A stretch of DNA of 30,536 nucleotides from Candidatus Thioglobus plumae (GCA_910595815.1 CAJVCM010000044.1:1-30536), one strand, 5' to 3'. Positions 15,711 through 24,256 are shown, counted from the first letter of the stretch. The notes: generated by a model from the sequence alone, not told the origin. A program made the numbers and translations.

Positions 15711-15740
15711 TTCTAACATCTGTGATGTTGGTGGTAAAAT
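15711..15740 (+). promoter_or_regulatory. Weak candidate promoter of the aroQ-ubiB gene run
   Basis: An extended -10 TGGTAAAAT (15732-15740) has TTCTAA (15711-15716) 18 nt upstream. The palindrome AACATC-TGT-GATGTT (15715-15729) lies in the spacer and could be an operator or a small hairpin. The leader would be about 25 nt. There is no terminator after dsbD, so readthrough is also possible. Confidence 0.35.
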
Positions 15741-15770
15741 CAGTTTTATTTAACAACACCGATTGCACCC

Positions 15771-16214
15771 ATGGATATTTTGTTACTCAATGGCCCAAAT
15801 CTCAATATGCTCGGCACGCGCGAGCCTGACCATTATGGTGCGCAAACCTTAGACGATATTGTCAATCAAGTGACCGATTTAGCAACACAGGCTGGTTTAA
15901 CGCTTGGCCATCATCAAGACAATGCAGAGGTGGGGTTAATTGAGCGTATTCATCAGGCGCACAAAGACGGTGTTAAATACATTATTATCAATCCGGCGGC
16001 ATTTACACATACGTCAGTTGCACTGCGCGATGCAATACTGGCTGTAGATATTCCATTCACGGAGATACATCTCTCAAATGTTTATAAAAGAGAAGATTTT
16101 CGTTCTAAATCATATTTTTCAGACATAGCGCAAGGTGTTATTTCTGGCTTTGGCGCACAAGGCTACGAATTCGCAATGAGTGCAGCAATTAAACACATAC
16201 AAACACAATCATAG
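15771..16214 (+). CDS. aroQ: 3-dehydroquinate dehydratase, type II
   Basis: The type II enzyme converts 3-dehydroquinate to 3-dehydroshikimate in the shikimate pathway. The 147-residue product is a typical dodecamer-forming subunit. The N-terminus LNGPNLNMLGTREPDHYG contains the catalytic Arg17 and Tyr22. The central NPAAFTHTSVALRDA and the EIHLSNVYKREDFRSKS segment with the second half of the active site follow. No Shine-Dalgarno is visible before the ATG. It heads the tightly spaced run aroQ-accB-accC-argC-erpA-gltA-ubiEJB. Confidence 0.96.
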   Translation: MDILLLNGPNLNMLGTREPDHYGAQTLDDIVNQVTDLATQAGLTLGHHQDNAEVGLIERIHQAHKDGVKYIIINPAAFTHTSVALRDAILAVDIPFTEIHLSNVYKREDFRSKSYFSDIAQGVISGFGAQGYEFAMSAAIKHIQTQS

Positions 16215-16223
16215 GGGAAGCAA

Positions 16224-16664
16224 ATGGACATTCGTAAAGTAAAAAAATTAATGGAATTGTTAGAACAATCTGGCATGGCAGAGATTGAAATTCACGAAGG
16301 CGAAGAATCGGTTCGCATTTCGCGCTATGGTGATGCGCCTATGGTGGCAGCACCAGTTGCTGTAGCGGCAGCACCAGTAGTAGCACCAGCGGCAACAGTA
16401 ACAACTGAGAGCGCGGCACCAACTGTTGATGGTCATCCAATCACATCGCCAATGGTGGGCACTTATTATGGTGCCGCATCACCAACCTCTGAAGCCTTTA
16501 TAAAAATTGGTCAACATGTTAATCAAGGTGACACAATTTGTATCGTTGAAGCCATGAAGATCATGAACCAAATTGAGGCAGATCAATCCGGCACTATAAC
16601 TGAAATCTTATGTAGCGATGGCGATGCGATTGAATTTGGTCAAACTTTAGTTGTAATCCAATGA
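16224..16664 (+). CDS. accB: Biotin carboxyl carrier protein of acetyl-CoA carboxylase
   Basis: AccB carries the biotin that shuttles carboxyl groups in the first step of fatty acid synthesis. The 146-residue product has an N-terminal helical part, an Ala/Pro/Val-rich flexible linker (about 39-68), and a C-terminal biotinyl domain. The biotin is attached to Lys112 in EAMKIMNQIEAD. The typical start of the domain, ITSPMVGTYYGAASP, is present. AGGGGAAG lies just before the ATG. Its stop overlaps the accC start (ATGA). Confidence 0.97.
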   Translation: MDIRKVKKLMELLEQSGMAEIEIHEGEESVRISRYGDAPMVAAPVAVAAAPVVAPAATVTTESAAPTVDGHPITSPMVGTYYGAASPTSEAFIKIGQHVNQGDTICIVEAMKIMNQIEADQSGTITEILCSDGDAIEFGQTLVVIQ

Positions 16665-18013
16665 ATAAAATCCAAAAAGTTTTAATTGCGAACCGTGGTG
16701 AGATCGCCTTGCGTATTTTGCGTGCTTGTAAAGAGCTGGGCATCAAAACGGTTGCGGTCTATTCTACTGCTGATAAAGACCTCAAACATGTCCTCCTAGC
16801 AGATGAAGCTGTTTGTATTGGCCCTCCCTCGTCAACAGACAGCTACCTTAATATTCCAGCACTCATTAGTGCGGCCGAAGTGACGCACGCAGATGCTATT
16901 CATCCGGGTTATGGTTTTCTGTCTGAAAATGCAGACTTTGCTCAACGCGTTGAAGAAAGTGGCTTTATTTTTATTGGCCCTCGCGCTGAAAATATTCGCG
17001 TGATGGGTGACAAAGTGGCGGCTATTAAAGCCATGCAAAAATCTAGCGTACCTTGTGTGCCTGGATCAGATGGTGGTTTGGGTACTAATGACATTGAGAA
17101 TATAGAGCTTGCGCGTAATATCGGCCTGCCTATTATTATTAAAGCCTCTGGCGGTGGCGGTGGCCGTGGCATGCAAGTGGTTGAAAAAGAAGAAAATTTA
17201 CTCGCTGCAATTGAACTTGCCAAGACCGAAGGGCTGAGTTTTTTTGGCAATGCAGAAGTGTACATGGAAAAATTCCTCACCACACCCCGTCATGTCGAAA
17301 TTCAAATATTAGCGGATGAACACGGCAACGCTGTGCACCTCGGTGAACGCGACTGCTCCATGCAGCGACGCCACCAGAAAGTGGTTGAAGAAGCGCCTGC
17401 ACCAGGCATCACACCCGAACTTCGCAACAAAATCGGCGCCGTTTGTGCCGATGCCTGTAAAGCCATTAACTACCGTGGTGCAGGTACGTTTGAATTTTTA
17501 TTTGAAAACGATGAGTTTTACTTTATTGAGATGAACACTCGTGTCCAAGTAGAACACCCAGTGACCGAGATGATTACTGGCATTGATATTGTGCGCGAAC
17601 AAATACTCATTGCTGACGGCCAACCATTGTCGTTCACTCAAGATGAAGTTGAAATTAAAGGTTATGCAATTGAGTGTCGTATTAATGCCGAAGACCCAAA
17701 CAACTTTATGCCATCACCCGGAAAAATCACCCAATACCACGTGGCTGGTGGCCTAGGTGTGCGTGTAGACTCGCATGTTTATAACGGTTACACAGTGCCT
17801 CCGTATTACGATTCGATGATTGGCAAGCTGATTACTTTTGCTGACACGCGGCTCGGTGCCATTATCAAAATGCAAAACGCATTAGATGAAATGGTGATTG
17901 ATGGTATCAAAACTAATATCCCATTACAAGCCCGTATTATGGCTGATGAGACTTTTCGTCAGGGTGGTATGAACATCCATTACCTAGAAAAAATGCTCGG
18001 AGAGTCTCACTAG
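16661..18013 (+). CDS. accC: Biotin carboxylase subunit of acetyl-CoA carboxylase
   Basis: AccC carboxylates the biotin on AccB using ATP and bicarbonate. The 450-residue length is standard. It has the biotin carboxylase N-domain (KVLIANRGEIALRILRAC), then an ATP-grasp domain with Lys118, Lys161 and the glycine-rich lid GGGGGRG (164-170), then CSMQRRHQKVVEEAPAP (232-248), and the catalytic segment FIEMNTRVQVEHPVTE (288-303) with Glu290, Asn292 and Arg294. It overlaps accB by four bases, so equal translation of the two partners is expected. Confidence 0.98.
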   Translation: MNKIQKVLIANRGEIALRILRACKELGIKTVAVYSTADKDLKHVLLADEAVCIGPPSSTDSYLNIPALISAAEVTHADAIHPGYGFLSENADFAQRVEESGFIFIGPRAENIRVMGDKVAAIKAMQKSSVPCVPGSDGGLGTNDIENIELARNIGLPIIIKASGGGGGRGMQVVEKEENLLAAIELAKTEGLSFFGNAEVYMEKFLTTPRHVEIQILADEHGNAVHLGERDCSMQRRHQKVVEEAPAPGITPELRNKIGAVCADACKAINYRGAGTFEFLFENDEFYFIEMNTRVQVEHPVTEMITGIDIVREQILIADGQPLSFTQDEVEIKGYAIECRINAEDPNNFMPSPGKITQYHVAGGLGVRVDSHVYNGYTVPPYYDSMIGKLITFADTRLGAIIKMQNALDEMVIDGIKTNIPLQARIMADETFRQGGMNIHYLEKMLGESH

Positions 18014-18019
18014 AGAACG

Positions 18020-19057
18020 ATGACTATGATTAAAGCAGGCATTATTGGTGGCACGGGTTATACCGGTGTTGAACTCCTTCGACTATTACACAACCACGCA
18101 CAAGTAGAAGTGATTGCTATCAGCTCTCGCTCAGAAGCAGGGCAATTGGTTGGTGAATTTTTCCCGTCTTTAGCGGGGCAAACAGACTTAACTTTCACCG
18201 CGCCTGATGATGCAGTCTTAGACAAGTGTGACGTGATCTTCTTTGCAACACCGCACGGTGTTGCGATGGAAACAGCTGGCACCTTTATCAATAAAGGCAT
18301 TAAAGTGATTGATTTAGGCCCAGACTTCCGCCTGCGCGATAAAGATGAATATGCACAGTGGTATGGTTTGGAAAATTTCCAAGATGATCTGCTTGCATCC
18401 TCGGTATATGGGCTTTCTGAAATCAATCGCGAACAAATTAAAGATGCACAATTAATTGGCAATCCAGGCTGTTTCCCGACCACTGTTTTGTTAGCGCTTA
18501 AGCCATTAATTGAAAAGAATTTAATCAACTTATCAAACATTATTGTCGATTCTAAAACCGGTGTGAGTGGCGCAGGTCGTGGCGCAAATCAAGCAATGTT
18601 ATTGTGTGAGACTAGTGAGTCTGTTAAAGCTTATGGTGTCAGTGGCCATCGTCATTACCCAGAAATCAAACAGGAACTAAGTCTGTTGGCTGGCGGTAAA
18701 TCGATTGGCTTAACTTTTGTTCCGCACTTGGTGCCAATGATTCGCGGCATGGAATCCACAATTTATGTGGACTTATTAGATACTAACGTTGATGTACAAT
18801 TAATACTTGAAACCGCCTATAAAGACGAGCATTTTGTGACTGTCCTTGGCGCAGGTATTGTGCCTGAAACGCGCAATGTTAAATCAAGCAATTTCTGTCA
18901 GATTGCTGCACAAAAAACAGTGGGTGGTAAGTTGGTGGTGACATCCGTGATTGATAATTTGATTAAAGGTGCGGCAGGACAAGCAATACAAAACATGAAC
19001 ATTATGTTCGATATAGATGAAGGGCTAGGCTTAGAGCAAATCGGCTTATTGCCTTAA
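18020..19057 (+). CDS. argC: N-acetyl-gamma-glutamyl-phosphate reductase
   Basis: ArgC makes N-acetylglutamate semialdehyde with NADPH in arginine synthesis. The 345-residue product has the Rossmann motif GGTGYTG (10-16), the catalytic Cys151 in GNPGCFPTT, and SGAGRGAN in the dimerisation domain. An ATG two codons downstream (18026) is an alternative start; AGAGA precedes the first. It is 6 nt after accC. Its place between accC and erpA is not the usual gammaproteobacterial order, in which prmA often follows accC. Confidence 0.96.
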   Translation: MTMIKAGIIGGTGYTGVELLRLLHNHAQVEVIAISSRSEAGQLVGEFFPSLAGQTDLTFTAPDDAVLDKCDVIFFATPHGVAMETAGTFINKGIKVIDLGPDFRLRDKDEYAQWYGLENFQDDLLASSVYGLSEINREQIKDAQLIGNPGCFPTTVLLALKPLIEKNLINLSNIIVDSKTGVSGAGRGANQAMLLCETSESVKAYGVSGHRHYPEIKQELSLLAGGKSIGLTFVPHLVPMIRGMESTIYVDLLDTNVDVQLILETAYKDEHFVTVLGAGIVPETRNVKSSNFCQIAAQKTVGGKLVVTSVIDNLIKGAAGQAIQNMNIMFDIDEGLGLEQIGLLP

Positions 19058-19068
19058 AGGAGATAAAT

Positions 19069-19422
19069 ATGGACACAGCACAAGCTTTAGAAGAAGCTGA
19101 TATTATTTTTAGCGACTCTGCTGCTAAAAAAGTAGCGGACCTAATTGTTGAAGAAAAAAACGACGAGCTAAAATTACGCGTCTACATTACTGGTGGTGGC
19201 TGCTCTGGTTTTTCTTACGGCTTTACTTTTGATGAAAAATACAAAGAAGGTGATAGCACTGTTGATAACAACGGTGTACGCCTTGTGGTTGATCCAATGA
19301 GCTACCAATATTTAATTGGTGCAACGGTTGATTACCTTGAAGACCTTCAAGGATCTCGCTTTATTATTCACAATCCGAACGCCAAAACCACTTGTGGTTG
19401 CGGCTCTTCTTTTTCGGTATAA
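19069..19422 (+). CDS. erpA: A-type iron-sulfur cluster carrier ErpA
   Basis: ErpA delivers [Fe-S] clusters to apoproteins, including those of isoprenoid synthesis and respiration. The 117-residue product has the A-type cysteines: Cys45 in GGGCSGF and Cys109/Cys111 in TTCGCGSSFSV. The rest matches ErpA more than IscA or SufA (length and the start IIFSDSAAKKVADLI), although assignment within the A-type group is less sure than membership of it. A strong AAAGGAG precedes the ATG. It sits 11 nt after argC and 3 nt before gltA. Confidence 0.9.
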   Translation: MDTAQALEEADIIFSDSAAKKVADLIVEEKNDELKLRVYITGGGCSGFSYGFTFDEKYKEGDSTVDNNGVRLVVDPMSYQYLIGATVDYLEDLQGSRFIIHNPNAKTTCGCGSSFSV

Positions 19423-19425
19423 ATT

Positions 19426-20562
19426 ATGATTGAATACGTTCCGGGTTTAGCCGGTGTCCCAGCAACAGAATCTTCTATCTCATCTATTGATGGCGAAAAC
19501 GGCATCTTGGCATATCGCGGCTATTCCATTGAAGACTTGGTTAAAAACGCCTCTTTCGAAGAAGTAGCCATGTTGTTAAGAGATGGCGAGCTTCCTAGTA
19601 AGCAAGAATTAGAAGATTTTCGCTGCGTGTTGCACAAACGCTACGAAGTAAAACGCAACATTCGAGAAATGATGTGGGCGCTGCCAGCCAGCGGACATCC
19701 AATGGACGTATTGCAAGCTGCGATAGCAGCCATGGCAACCTTCTACCCTGATGCGGGCGCTAAAAATCCTGACTCGGTTTTTACTCAGAGCGCGCTGACG
19801 AAAATCATTGCCAACATGAGCACCTTGGTTGCTATGTGGGCTAGAATTAGTGCTGGCTACGATCCAATACCTCCCAGAAAAAACATGTCCTACGCCAAAA
19901 ATTTCTTATACATGTCCTTTGGCGAGGAGCCAGACGATGACATTGTACAGTTATTTGACGCATGTCTAATCTTACACGCAGAGCACACCATTAACGCCAG
20001 CACCTTTTCAGCCATGGTAACTGCCTCAACATTAGCAAACCCATTTGCCTCTATCTCTGCAGCGGTTGGAACGCTGGCTGGCTCTCTTCATGGCGGAGCA
20101 AATGAAGATGTACTAAAAATGTTAGATGAGATTGGCGACGCGAAAAATGCACGTAGCTATATTAAAAATCGATTAAAAAATAAAGAAGTTATTTGGGGCA
20201 TGGGGCATCGTGAATACAGCGTGAAAGATCCTCGCGCTTCAATCTTACAAGAAATGATTGAAGCCTATATCAAGAAAAATAATATAGTTTTATCTAAACG
20301 CTTTGAGACCGCCCTAGAAGTTGAAAGTGTTTGCGAAGAATTGCTTTCTGTTAAAGGCGTATACCCAAATGTTGACTTCTATTCAGGTATTTTGTATTCA
20401 GAAATTTTTAAAATTCCTAAAGAGCACTTTACTCCGATTTTTGCCATGGCAAGATCGGCCGGCTGGGCAGCACACTGGCACGAGCAGGTAGGCCATAACC
20501 GCATCTTCCGCCCAACACAAATCTACACGGGCAGTGATTTTAGAAAATATCCAAGCAAATAA
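19426..20562 (+). CDS. gltA: Citrate synthase, short (type I-like) form
   Basis: Citrate synthase condenses oxaloacetate and acetyl-CoA. At 378 residues it is shorter than the hexameric, NADH-regulated enterobacterial enzyme of about 427 residues, and lacks that N-terminal extension. The catalytic residues are His222 (SLHGGANEDVLK), His261 (GMGHREYSVKDPRA) and Asp317 (NVDFYSG). The KDPRA-type sequence resembles the dimeric enzymes of Gram-positives and cyanobacteria. 2-Methylcitrate synthase has similar length and cannot be excluded from sequence alone, but no prp genes are nearby. There is no clear Shine-Dalgarno; it starts 3 nt after erpA, so coupling is likely. Confidence 0.88.
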   Translation: MIEYVPGLAGVPATESSISSIDGENGILAYRGYSIEDLVKNASFEEVAMLLRDGELPSKQELEDFRCVLHKRYEVKRNIREMMWALPASGHPMDVLQAAIAAMATFYPDAGAKNPDSVFTQSALTKIIANMSTLVAMWARISAGYDPIPPRKNMSYAKNFLYMSFGEEPDDDIVQLFDACLILHAEHTINASTFSAMVTASTLANPFASISAAVGTLAGSLHGGANEDVLKMLDEIGDAKNARSYIKNRLKNKEVIWGMGHREYSVKDPRASILQEMIEAYIKKNNIVLSKRFETALEVESVCEELLSVKGVYPNVDFYSGILYSEIFKIPKEHFTPIFAMARSAGWAAHWHEQVGHNRIFRPTQIYTGSDFRKYPSK

Positions 20563-20574
20563 TTAATATTAATC

Positions 20575-21315
20575 ATGGACAAAACCACACATTTTGGCTT
20601 TAAAGATGTTTCCACTAATGACAAGCAAGGCCTGGTCAGGGGCGTTTTCGATTCTGTAGCCAGTAAATACGACCTAATGAATGACGTGCTGTCTTTCGGC
20701 GCACACCGTTTGTGGAAACGCTACACCATTGCCTCAAGCAACGTGAAGGCTGGAGACAAAGTGTTGGACATTGCTGGCGGAACTGGTGATCTAGCCATTG
20801 AGTTTAGAAAAAAAGTTGGCGATTCTGGGCAGGTTGTTCTAAGTGACATTAACGCTGCCATGCTTAACGAGGGCAGAAAAAATCTAATTAACAACGGTGT
20901 TTTTGGCGTGGAGTTTGTCCAGCTTAATGCGCAACAAATTCCATTTGCAGACAACAGCTTTGATTGTGTTAGTATTGCCTTTGGCCTTCGAAATGTCACT
21001 GATAAAGATCAAGCACTCAAAGAAATGCATCGTATTCTTAAACCAGGCGGTTGTTTATTAATTTTGGAGTTTTCAAAAACTGACTCTGAATTTCTGAAAA
21101 AATTCTATGATTTTTACTCATTCAGCGTCATGCCGAAACTCGGTGGCATGATTGCTGATGATGAAGAATCTTATCAATATTTAGCCGAATCTATTCGCAA
21201 ACACCCCGATCAAGAAACACTAAAGTCTATGGTGTTGGACGCGGGTTTTGGTTTCTGCGAGTATCACAACCTGTCGGGTGGCATTGTTGCTTTACACAAG
21301 GGCATTAAGGTTTAA
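20575..21315 (+). CDS. ubiE: Ubiquinone/menaquinone biosynthesis C-methyltransferase UbiE
   Basis: UbiE is an SAM-dependent C-methyltransferase in ubiquinone synthesis (and menaquinone, where made). The 246-residue product contains THFGFKDV at the N-terminus, FDSVASKYDLMNDVLSFG (25-42), the SAM motif DIAGGTGDL (65-73), and FGLRNVTDK, followed by ILKPGGCLLILEFSK. These are signature segments of the UbiE/COQ5 family. No Shine-Dalgarno is seen before the ATG. It starts 12 nt after gltA and leads the ubiE-ubiJ-ubiB trio found in many Gammaproteobacteria. Confidence 0.97.
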   Translation: MDKTTHFGFKDVSTNDKQGLVRGVFDSVASKYDLMNDVLSFGAHRLWKRYTIASSNVKAGDKVLDIAGGTGDLAIEFRKKVGDSGQVVLSDINAAMLNEGRKNLINNGVFGVEFVQLNAQQIPFADNSFDCVSIAFGLRNVTDKDQALKEMHRILKPGGCLLILEFSKTDSEFLKKFYDFYSFSVMPKLGGMIADDEESYQYLAESIRKHPDQETLKSMVLDAGFGFCEYHNLSGGIVALHKGIKV

Positions 21316-21320
21316 GCCCC

Positions 21321-21821
21321 ATGCAACACTTTGTGCTTGAACAAGCCTTAAACTATTTAATCGATCAAGGCCGTGCAGATCTAAGTGCGCTTAACGGGAA
21401 AACGTTGTACTTTGCTCTAGAAGACTTGCCGCTCAACGTCAACTTCATTTGTACTAATGATCGTATTTTTGTCACCACAGACACAAGTGCTGGCGCTGAT
21501 GTCGATATCAAGCTCAAATCTAGTGTTTTCTTAGCGTTACTTCAAGGTGAAGATTTAACCGAATTACTTCGACAAGATAAAATTGTCATCCATGGCGATG
21601 TTAAAACTGCGCAATTATTAGTCGACCTACTTCAACAGATTGACATCGACTTCGAAGAAGTGCTATCTAAGTATACGGGTGACATTATTGCTCATCAAGT
21701 AGGCAAACTGGCCAAAAGCTTTAAAGCATCTGACAACCCATTAGAAACACTCAAAGACGAACTAACTACTTTGCTCATCGCGCCAACAAAATCTAAATTA
21801 TTTAAAAATAAGGACGCCTGA
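21321..21821 (+). CDS. ubiJ: Ubiquinone biosynthesis accessory factor UbiJ (SCP2 domain)
   Basis: UbiJ is a soluble lipid-binding accessory protein that, with UbiK, organises the ubiquinone biosynthetic complex. The 166-residue product has an SCP2-like domain (about residues 10-110), with alternating hydrophobic strands such as ADVDIKLKSSVFLALLQGEDLTELL and KIVIHGDVKTAQLLVDLL, which is the most family-like part. Sequence conservation in this family is low; the assignment leans on its position between ubiE and ubiB, with gaps of 5 and 4 nt. Confidence 0.9.
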   Translation: MQHFVLEQALNYLIDQGRADLSALNGKTLYFALEDLPLNVNFICTNDRIFVTTDTSAGADVDIKLKSSVFLALLQGEDLTELLRQDKIVIHGDVKTAQLLVDLLQQIDIDFEEVLSKYTGDIIAHQVGKLAKSFKASDNPLETLKDELTTLLIAPTKSKLFKNKDA

Positions 21822-21825
21822 ACAG

Positions 21826-23430
21826 ATGCGTAACTTAGTCAGATTTATTGCTATCTCACGTATTTTAATGCGCTATCGATTAGACAGCCTGGTCCTATCT
21901 ACGCCCTTGTTAAAAAGCTTTAAGCCGCTTTTATATTTAATTCCCTGGCACTATTTTCCGGTAAAGCAATACACGCGTGGTGAACGCATTCGTTTGGCAC
22001 TAGAAGAGCTGGGTCCAATTTTTATTAAGTTCGGGCAAACACTCTCTACCCGACGAGATTTATTGCCAGATGACATTGGCGATGAACTGGCCAAATTGCA
22101 AGACAGCTGTCCTGCCTTTGATTCTGCCGAAGCCAAACGCATGATTGAACAATCTCTGGGTGATAGCACAGAGCACTTGTTTAAACAGTTTGATCAAGCG
22201 CCACTCGCCTCAGCTTCCATTGCCCAGGTGCACACCGCCATAACGCATGATGGTGATGAGGTTGTGGTTAAAGTAGTGCGGCCTAATATTGACCAAACCA
22301 TTAAGCGTGATATTGCACTGATGTACGCTTTGGCTAGGTTGCTTAGCAAGCACCCAATAAGTGAAAAGGTGCGCCCTTTAGAAATTGTTGCAGAGTTTGA
22401 GGCTATTATCTTGAACGAACTAGATATGCTTAATGAGGCTAACAACGCCTCGAAACTACGACAAAATTTTCAAAATTCAAACTTGCTCTATGTGCCAAAA
22501 GTGTTTTGGGATTTGTGCAGTGAAAACATCTTAACTACTGAGCGCATTTACGGCACACCCGTTGGTAATATCGCCCAACTTAAAGCCGATAATGTCGATC
22601 TTAAAAGGTTGGCCGAAGAGGGTGTTATTATCTTTTTTACCCAGGTGTTTAAGCACAACTTCTTTCATGCTGACATGCATCCTGGCAATATCTTTATCGG
22701 TGCTGATGGTAACTATATTGGTGTTGATTTTGGCATTATGGGCACACTCACCGAAACCGATAAAGATTTTCTTGCCGATATCTTTTTAGCCTTCTTTAAT
22801 CAAGATTATCACGGTGTGGCCAGTGCTTACATTGAATCAGGCTGGGCAAGCGCTAGCACTGATGTAGCGGCCTTCGAAAAAGCCATCGGTAGAATCTGTG
22901 AGCCCATGTTTGAAAAATCTTTAGGTGAGATTTCTTTTGGACAGGTGCTGATGGATCTGATGGCTGAGGCGAAAAATTTTGACATCACTGTTCAGCCGCA
23001 ACTGTTATTATTAGACAAAACCTTATTGAACATTGAAGGGCTGGGTAGGCAACTTTATCCACAACTTGATTTATGGGCAACAGCAAAACCTTTTTTAGAA
23101 GACTTAGTCAAAGAGAAATACAGCATGAAAAACACATTTGAAAAACTCAAAGAACAAGCGCCACAATTGTTAAAAGACATTCCAGAATTACCGGCACTGG
23201 CCATTAGCGCTCTAAAGAAACTCGACAAAATGAAAGACTTGTCTAGCCTATACACCCAACAAACAGATTCAATTGTCAAGCAATTAAAAGACAATGCCAA
23301 CAAACAAACGTCGGCTATTTTTGCAGGGGCTTTAATCATACTTTCTGGAGTTTTGGCTACCAACGATTTGTGGTTGGCCAGCGGTATCAGTGCAATAGCT
23401 GGCCTGGTGTTCTGGGTCAAATCTAGATAA
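21826..23430 (+). CDS. ubiB: Ubiquinone biosynthesis ATPase UbiB (ABC1/ADCK family)
   Basis: UbiB is an atypical protein-kinase-like ATPase needed for ubiquinone synthesis. The 534-residue product has the family KxGQ motif as KFGQ (68-71), the alanine-containing loop ASASIAQ (128-134) that replaces the kinase glycine loop, the nucleotide Lys149 in VVVKVVRP, HADMHPGN (281-288), and the metal-binding DFG (301-303). Two hydrophobic helices at the C-terminus (ending LVFWVKSR) anchor it in the membrane. It is the last gene of the run that starts at aroQ. Confidence 0.97.
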   Translation: MRNLVRFIAISRILMRYRLDSLVLSTPLLKSFKPLLYLIPWHYFPVKQYTRGERIRLALEELGPIFIKFGQTLSTRRDLLPDDIGDELAKLQDSCPAFDSAEAKRMIEQSLGDSTEHLFKQFDQAPLASASIAQVHTAITHDGDEVVVKVVRPNIDQTIKRDIALMYALARLLSKHPISEKVRPLEIVAEFEAIILNELDMLNEANNASKLRQNFQNSNLLYVPKVFWDLCSENILTTERIYGTPVGNIAQLKADNVDLKRLAEEGVIIFFTQVFKHNFFHADMHPGNIFIGADGNYIGVDFGIMGTLTETDKDFLADIFLAFFNQDYHGVASAYIESGWASASTDVAAFEKAIGRICEPMFEKSLGEISFGQVLMDLMAEAKNFDITVQPQLLLLDKTLLNIEGLGRQLYPQLDLWATAKPFLEDLVKEKYSMKNTFEKLKEQAPQLLKDIPELPALAISALKKLDKMKDLSSLYTQQTDSIVKQLKDNANKQTSAIFAGALIILSGVLATNDLWLASGISAIAGLVFWVKSR

Positions 23431-23472
23431 CGTTTTCTTTAGCCCTATTTTCGGGTAAAATTATCACTCGAT

Positions 23473-23491
23473 ATGCTTGGTCGCAAAGCAT
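23473..23491 (+). other. Small stem-loop in the ubiB-rplY gap
   Basis: ATGCTT (23473-23478) and AAGCAT (23486-23491) form a 6-bp stem with a 7-nt loop. No T-run follows directly, and I see no good promoter near it. Function unknown. Confidence 0.35.
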
Positions 23492-23527
23492 GTTGTTTAT
23501 ATAGTTAGTTTTATTTTTAGTTTATAT

Positions 23528-23553
23528 AACACCCAATTGGTGGTGTTTTTTTT
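23528..23553 (+). terminator. Terminator-like hairpin just before rplY
   Basis: AACACC (23528-23533) and GGTGTT (23542-23547) enclose an 8-nt loop and run into T8 (23546-23553). The structure ends about 18 nt before the rplY ATG, next to its Shine-Dalgarno GGAGAG (23561-23566). It either ends the ubi run or attenuates transcription of rplY. Confidence 0.6.
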
Positions 23554-23571
23554 ATTTTTTGGAGAGTCAAA

Positions 23572-24240
23572 ATGGGCATGATAATTAATGCAACAACAAG
23601 AGATGACCAGGGCAAAGGTGCGAGCCGCCGCCTGCGTCGTGAAGAAAAAATACCTGCTATCGTTTACGGTGCAGGCAAAGAACCTAGTGCAATTTCACTA
23701 AACATACACGAGATCACACATCTATTAGAAAACGACGACGCTTACACATCCGTTCTAGATTTGTCGATTGATAAAAAAGTAGAGCCTGTCATTATTAAAG
23801 ACTTACAGCGCCACCCTGCTAAAAACACTGTTACTCATGTTGATTTATTACGCATTAACATGAAACAAGCTATTGTTACCAGCATTCCACTGAACTTTAC
23901 CGGCTCTGACGACAACGAAGCACTCCGTCTAGGCGCTCTCCTTAACCAGTTTATTAATGCTGTTGAGGTTTCTTGTTTACCAGCAGACATGCCGAACGGT
24001 ATTGAAGTTGACATTAGCAACCTTGTTTTGGGTGACCACATTAGCTTAACCGGTCTTAACATGCCAGAAGGCGTGACACTTACTGCACTCACGCATGGTG
24101 ATATTGAAGCACATGACCAAAGTGTTGTTGCTGTTCAAGAAGCCAAGGTAATGGCTGAGATCGAAGAAGAGGTGATTGAAGCTGAAGGCGATGAATCTGC
24201 TGAAGGTGGCGATGCTGAGCAAAACGATTCAGATTCTTAA
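23572..24240 (+). CDS. rplY: 50S ribosomal protein L25, Ctc/TL5 type
   Basis: L25 binds 5S rRNA in the large subunit. The 222-residue product is the two-domain CTC/TL5 form, not the single-domain E. coli form of 94 residues. The N-domain (about 1-95) has the 5S-binding segment GKGASRRLRREEKIPAIVYG. The C-domain follows (about 96-190, with GDHISLTGLNMPEGV). Residues 191-222 form an acidic tail rich in Glu, Asp and Ala. GGAGAG lies 5 nt upstream of the ATG; a second ATG two codons on is possible. rplY-pth-ychF is a conserved group; prs, often its first gene, is absent here. Confidence 0.96.
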   Translation: MGMIINATTRDDQGKGASRRLRREEKIPAIVYGAGKEPSAISLNIHEITHLLENDDAYTSVLDLSIDKKVEPVIIKDLQRHPAKNTVTHVDLLRINMKQAIVTSIPLNFTGSDDNEALRLGALLNQFINAVEVSCLPADMPNGIEVDISNLVLGDHISLTGLNMPEGVTLTALTHGDIEAHDQSVVAVQEAKVMAEIEEEVIEAEGDESAEGGDAEQNDSDS

Positions 24241-24256
24241 TTTGAGCTAAACCGTT

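Noticed and set aside
16942..17283. 113-codon open frame antisense to accC, with poly-Pro.
   Set aside because: The proline run is the complement of the GGGGGRG loop of accC; a shadow frame.
18058..18540. 160-codon open frame antisense to argC.
   Set aside because: It lies wholly inside a well-supported argC, has no recognisable domain or ribosome-binding site, and arises from the codon pattern of the sense gene.
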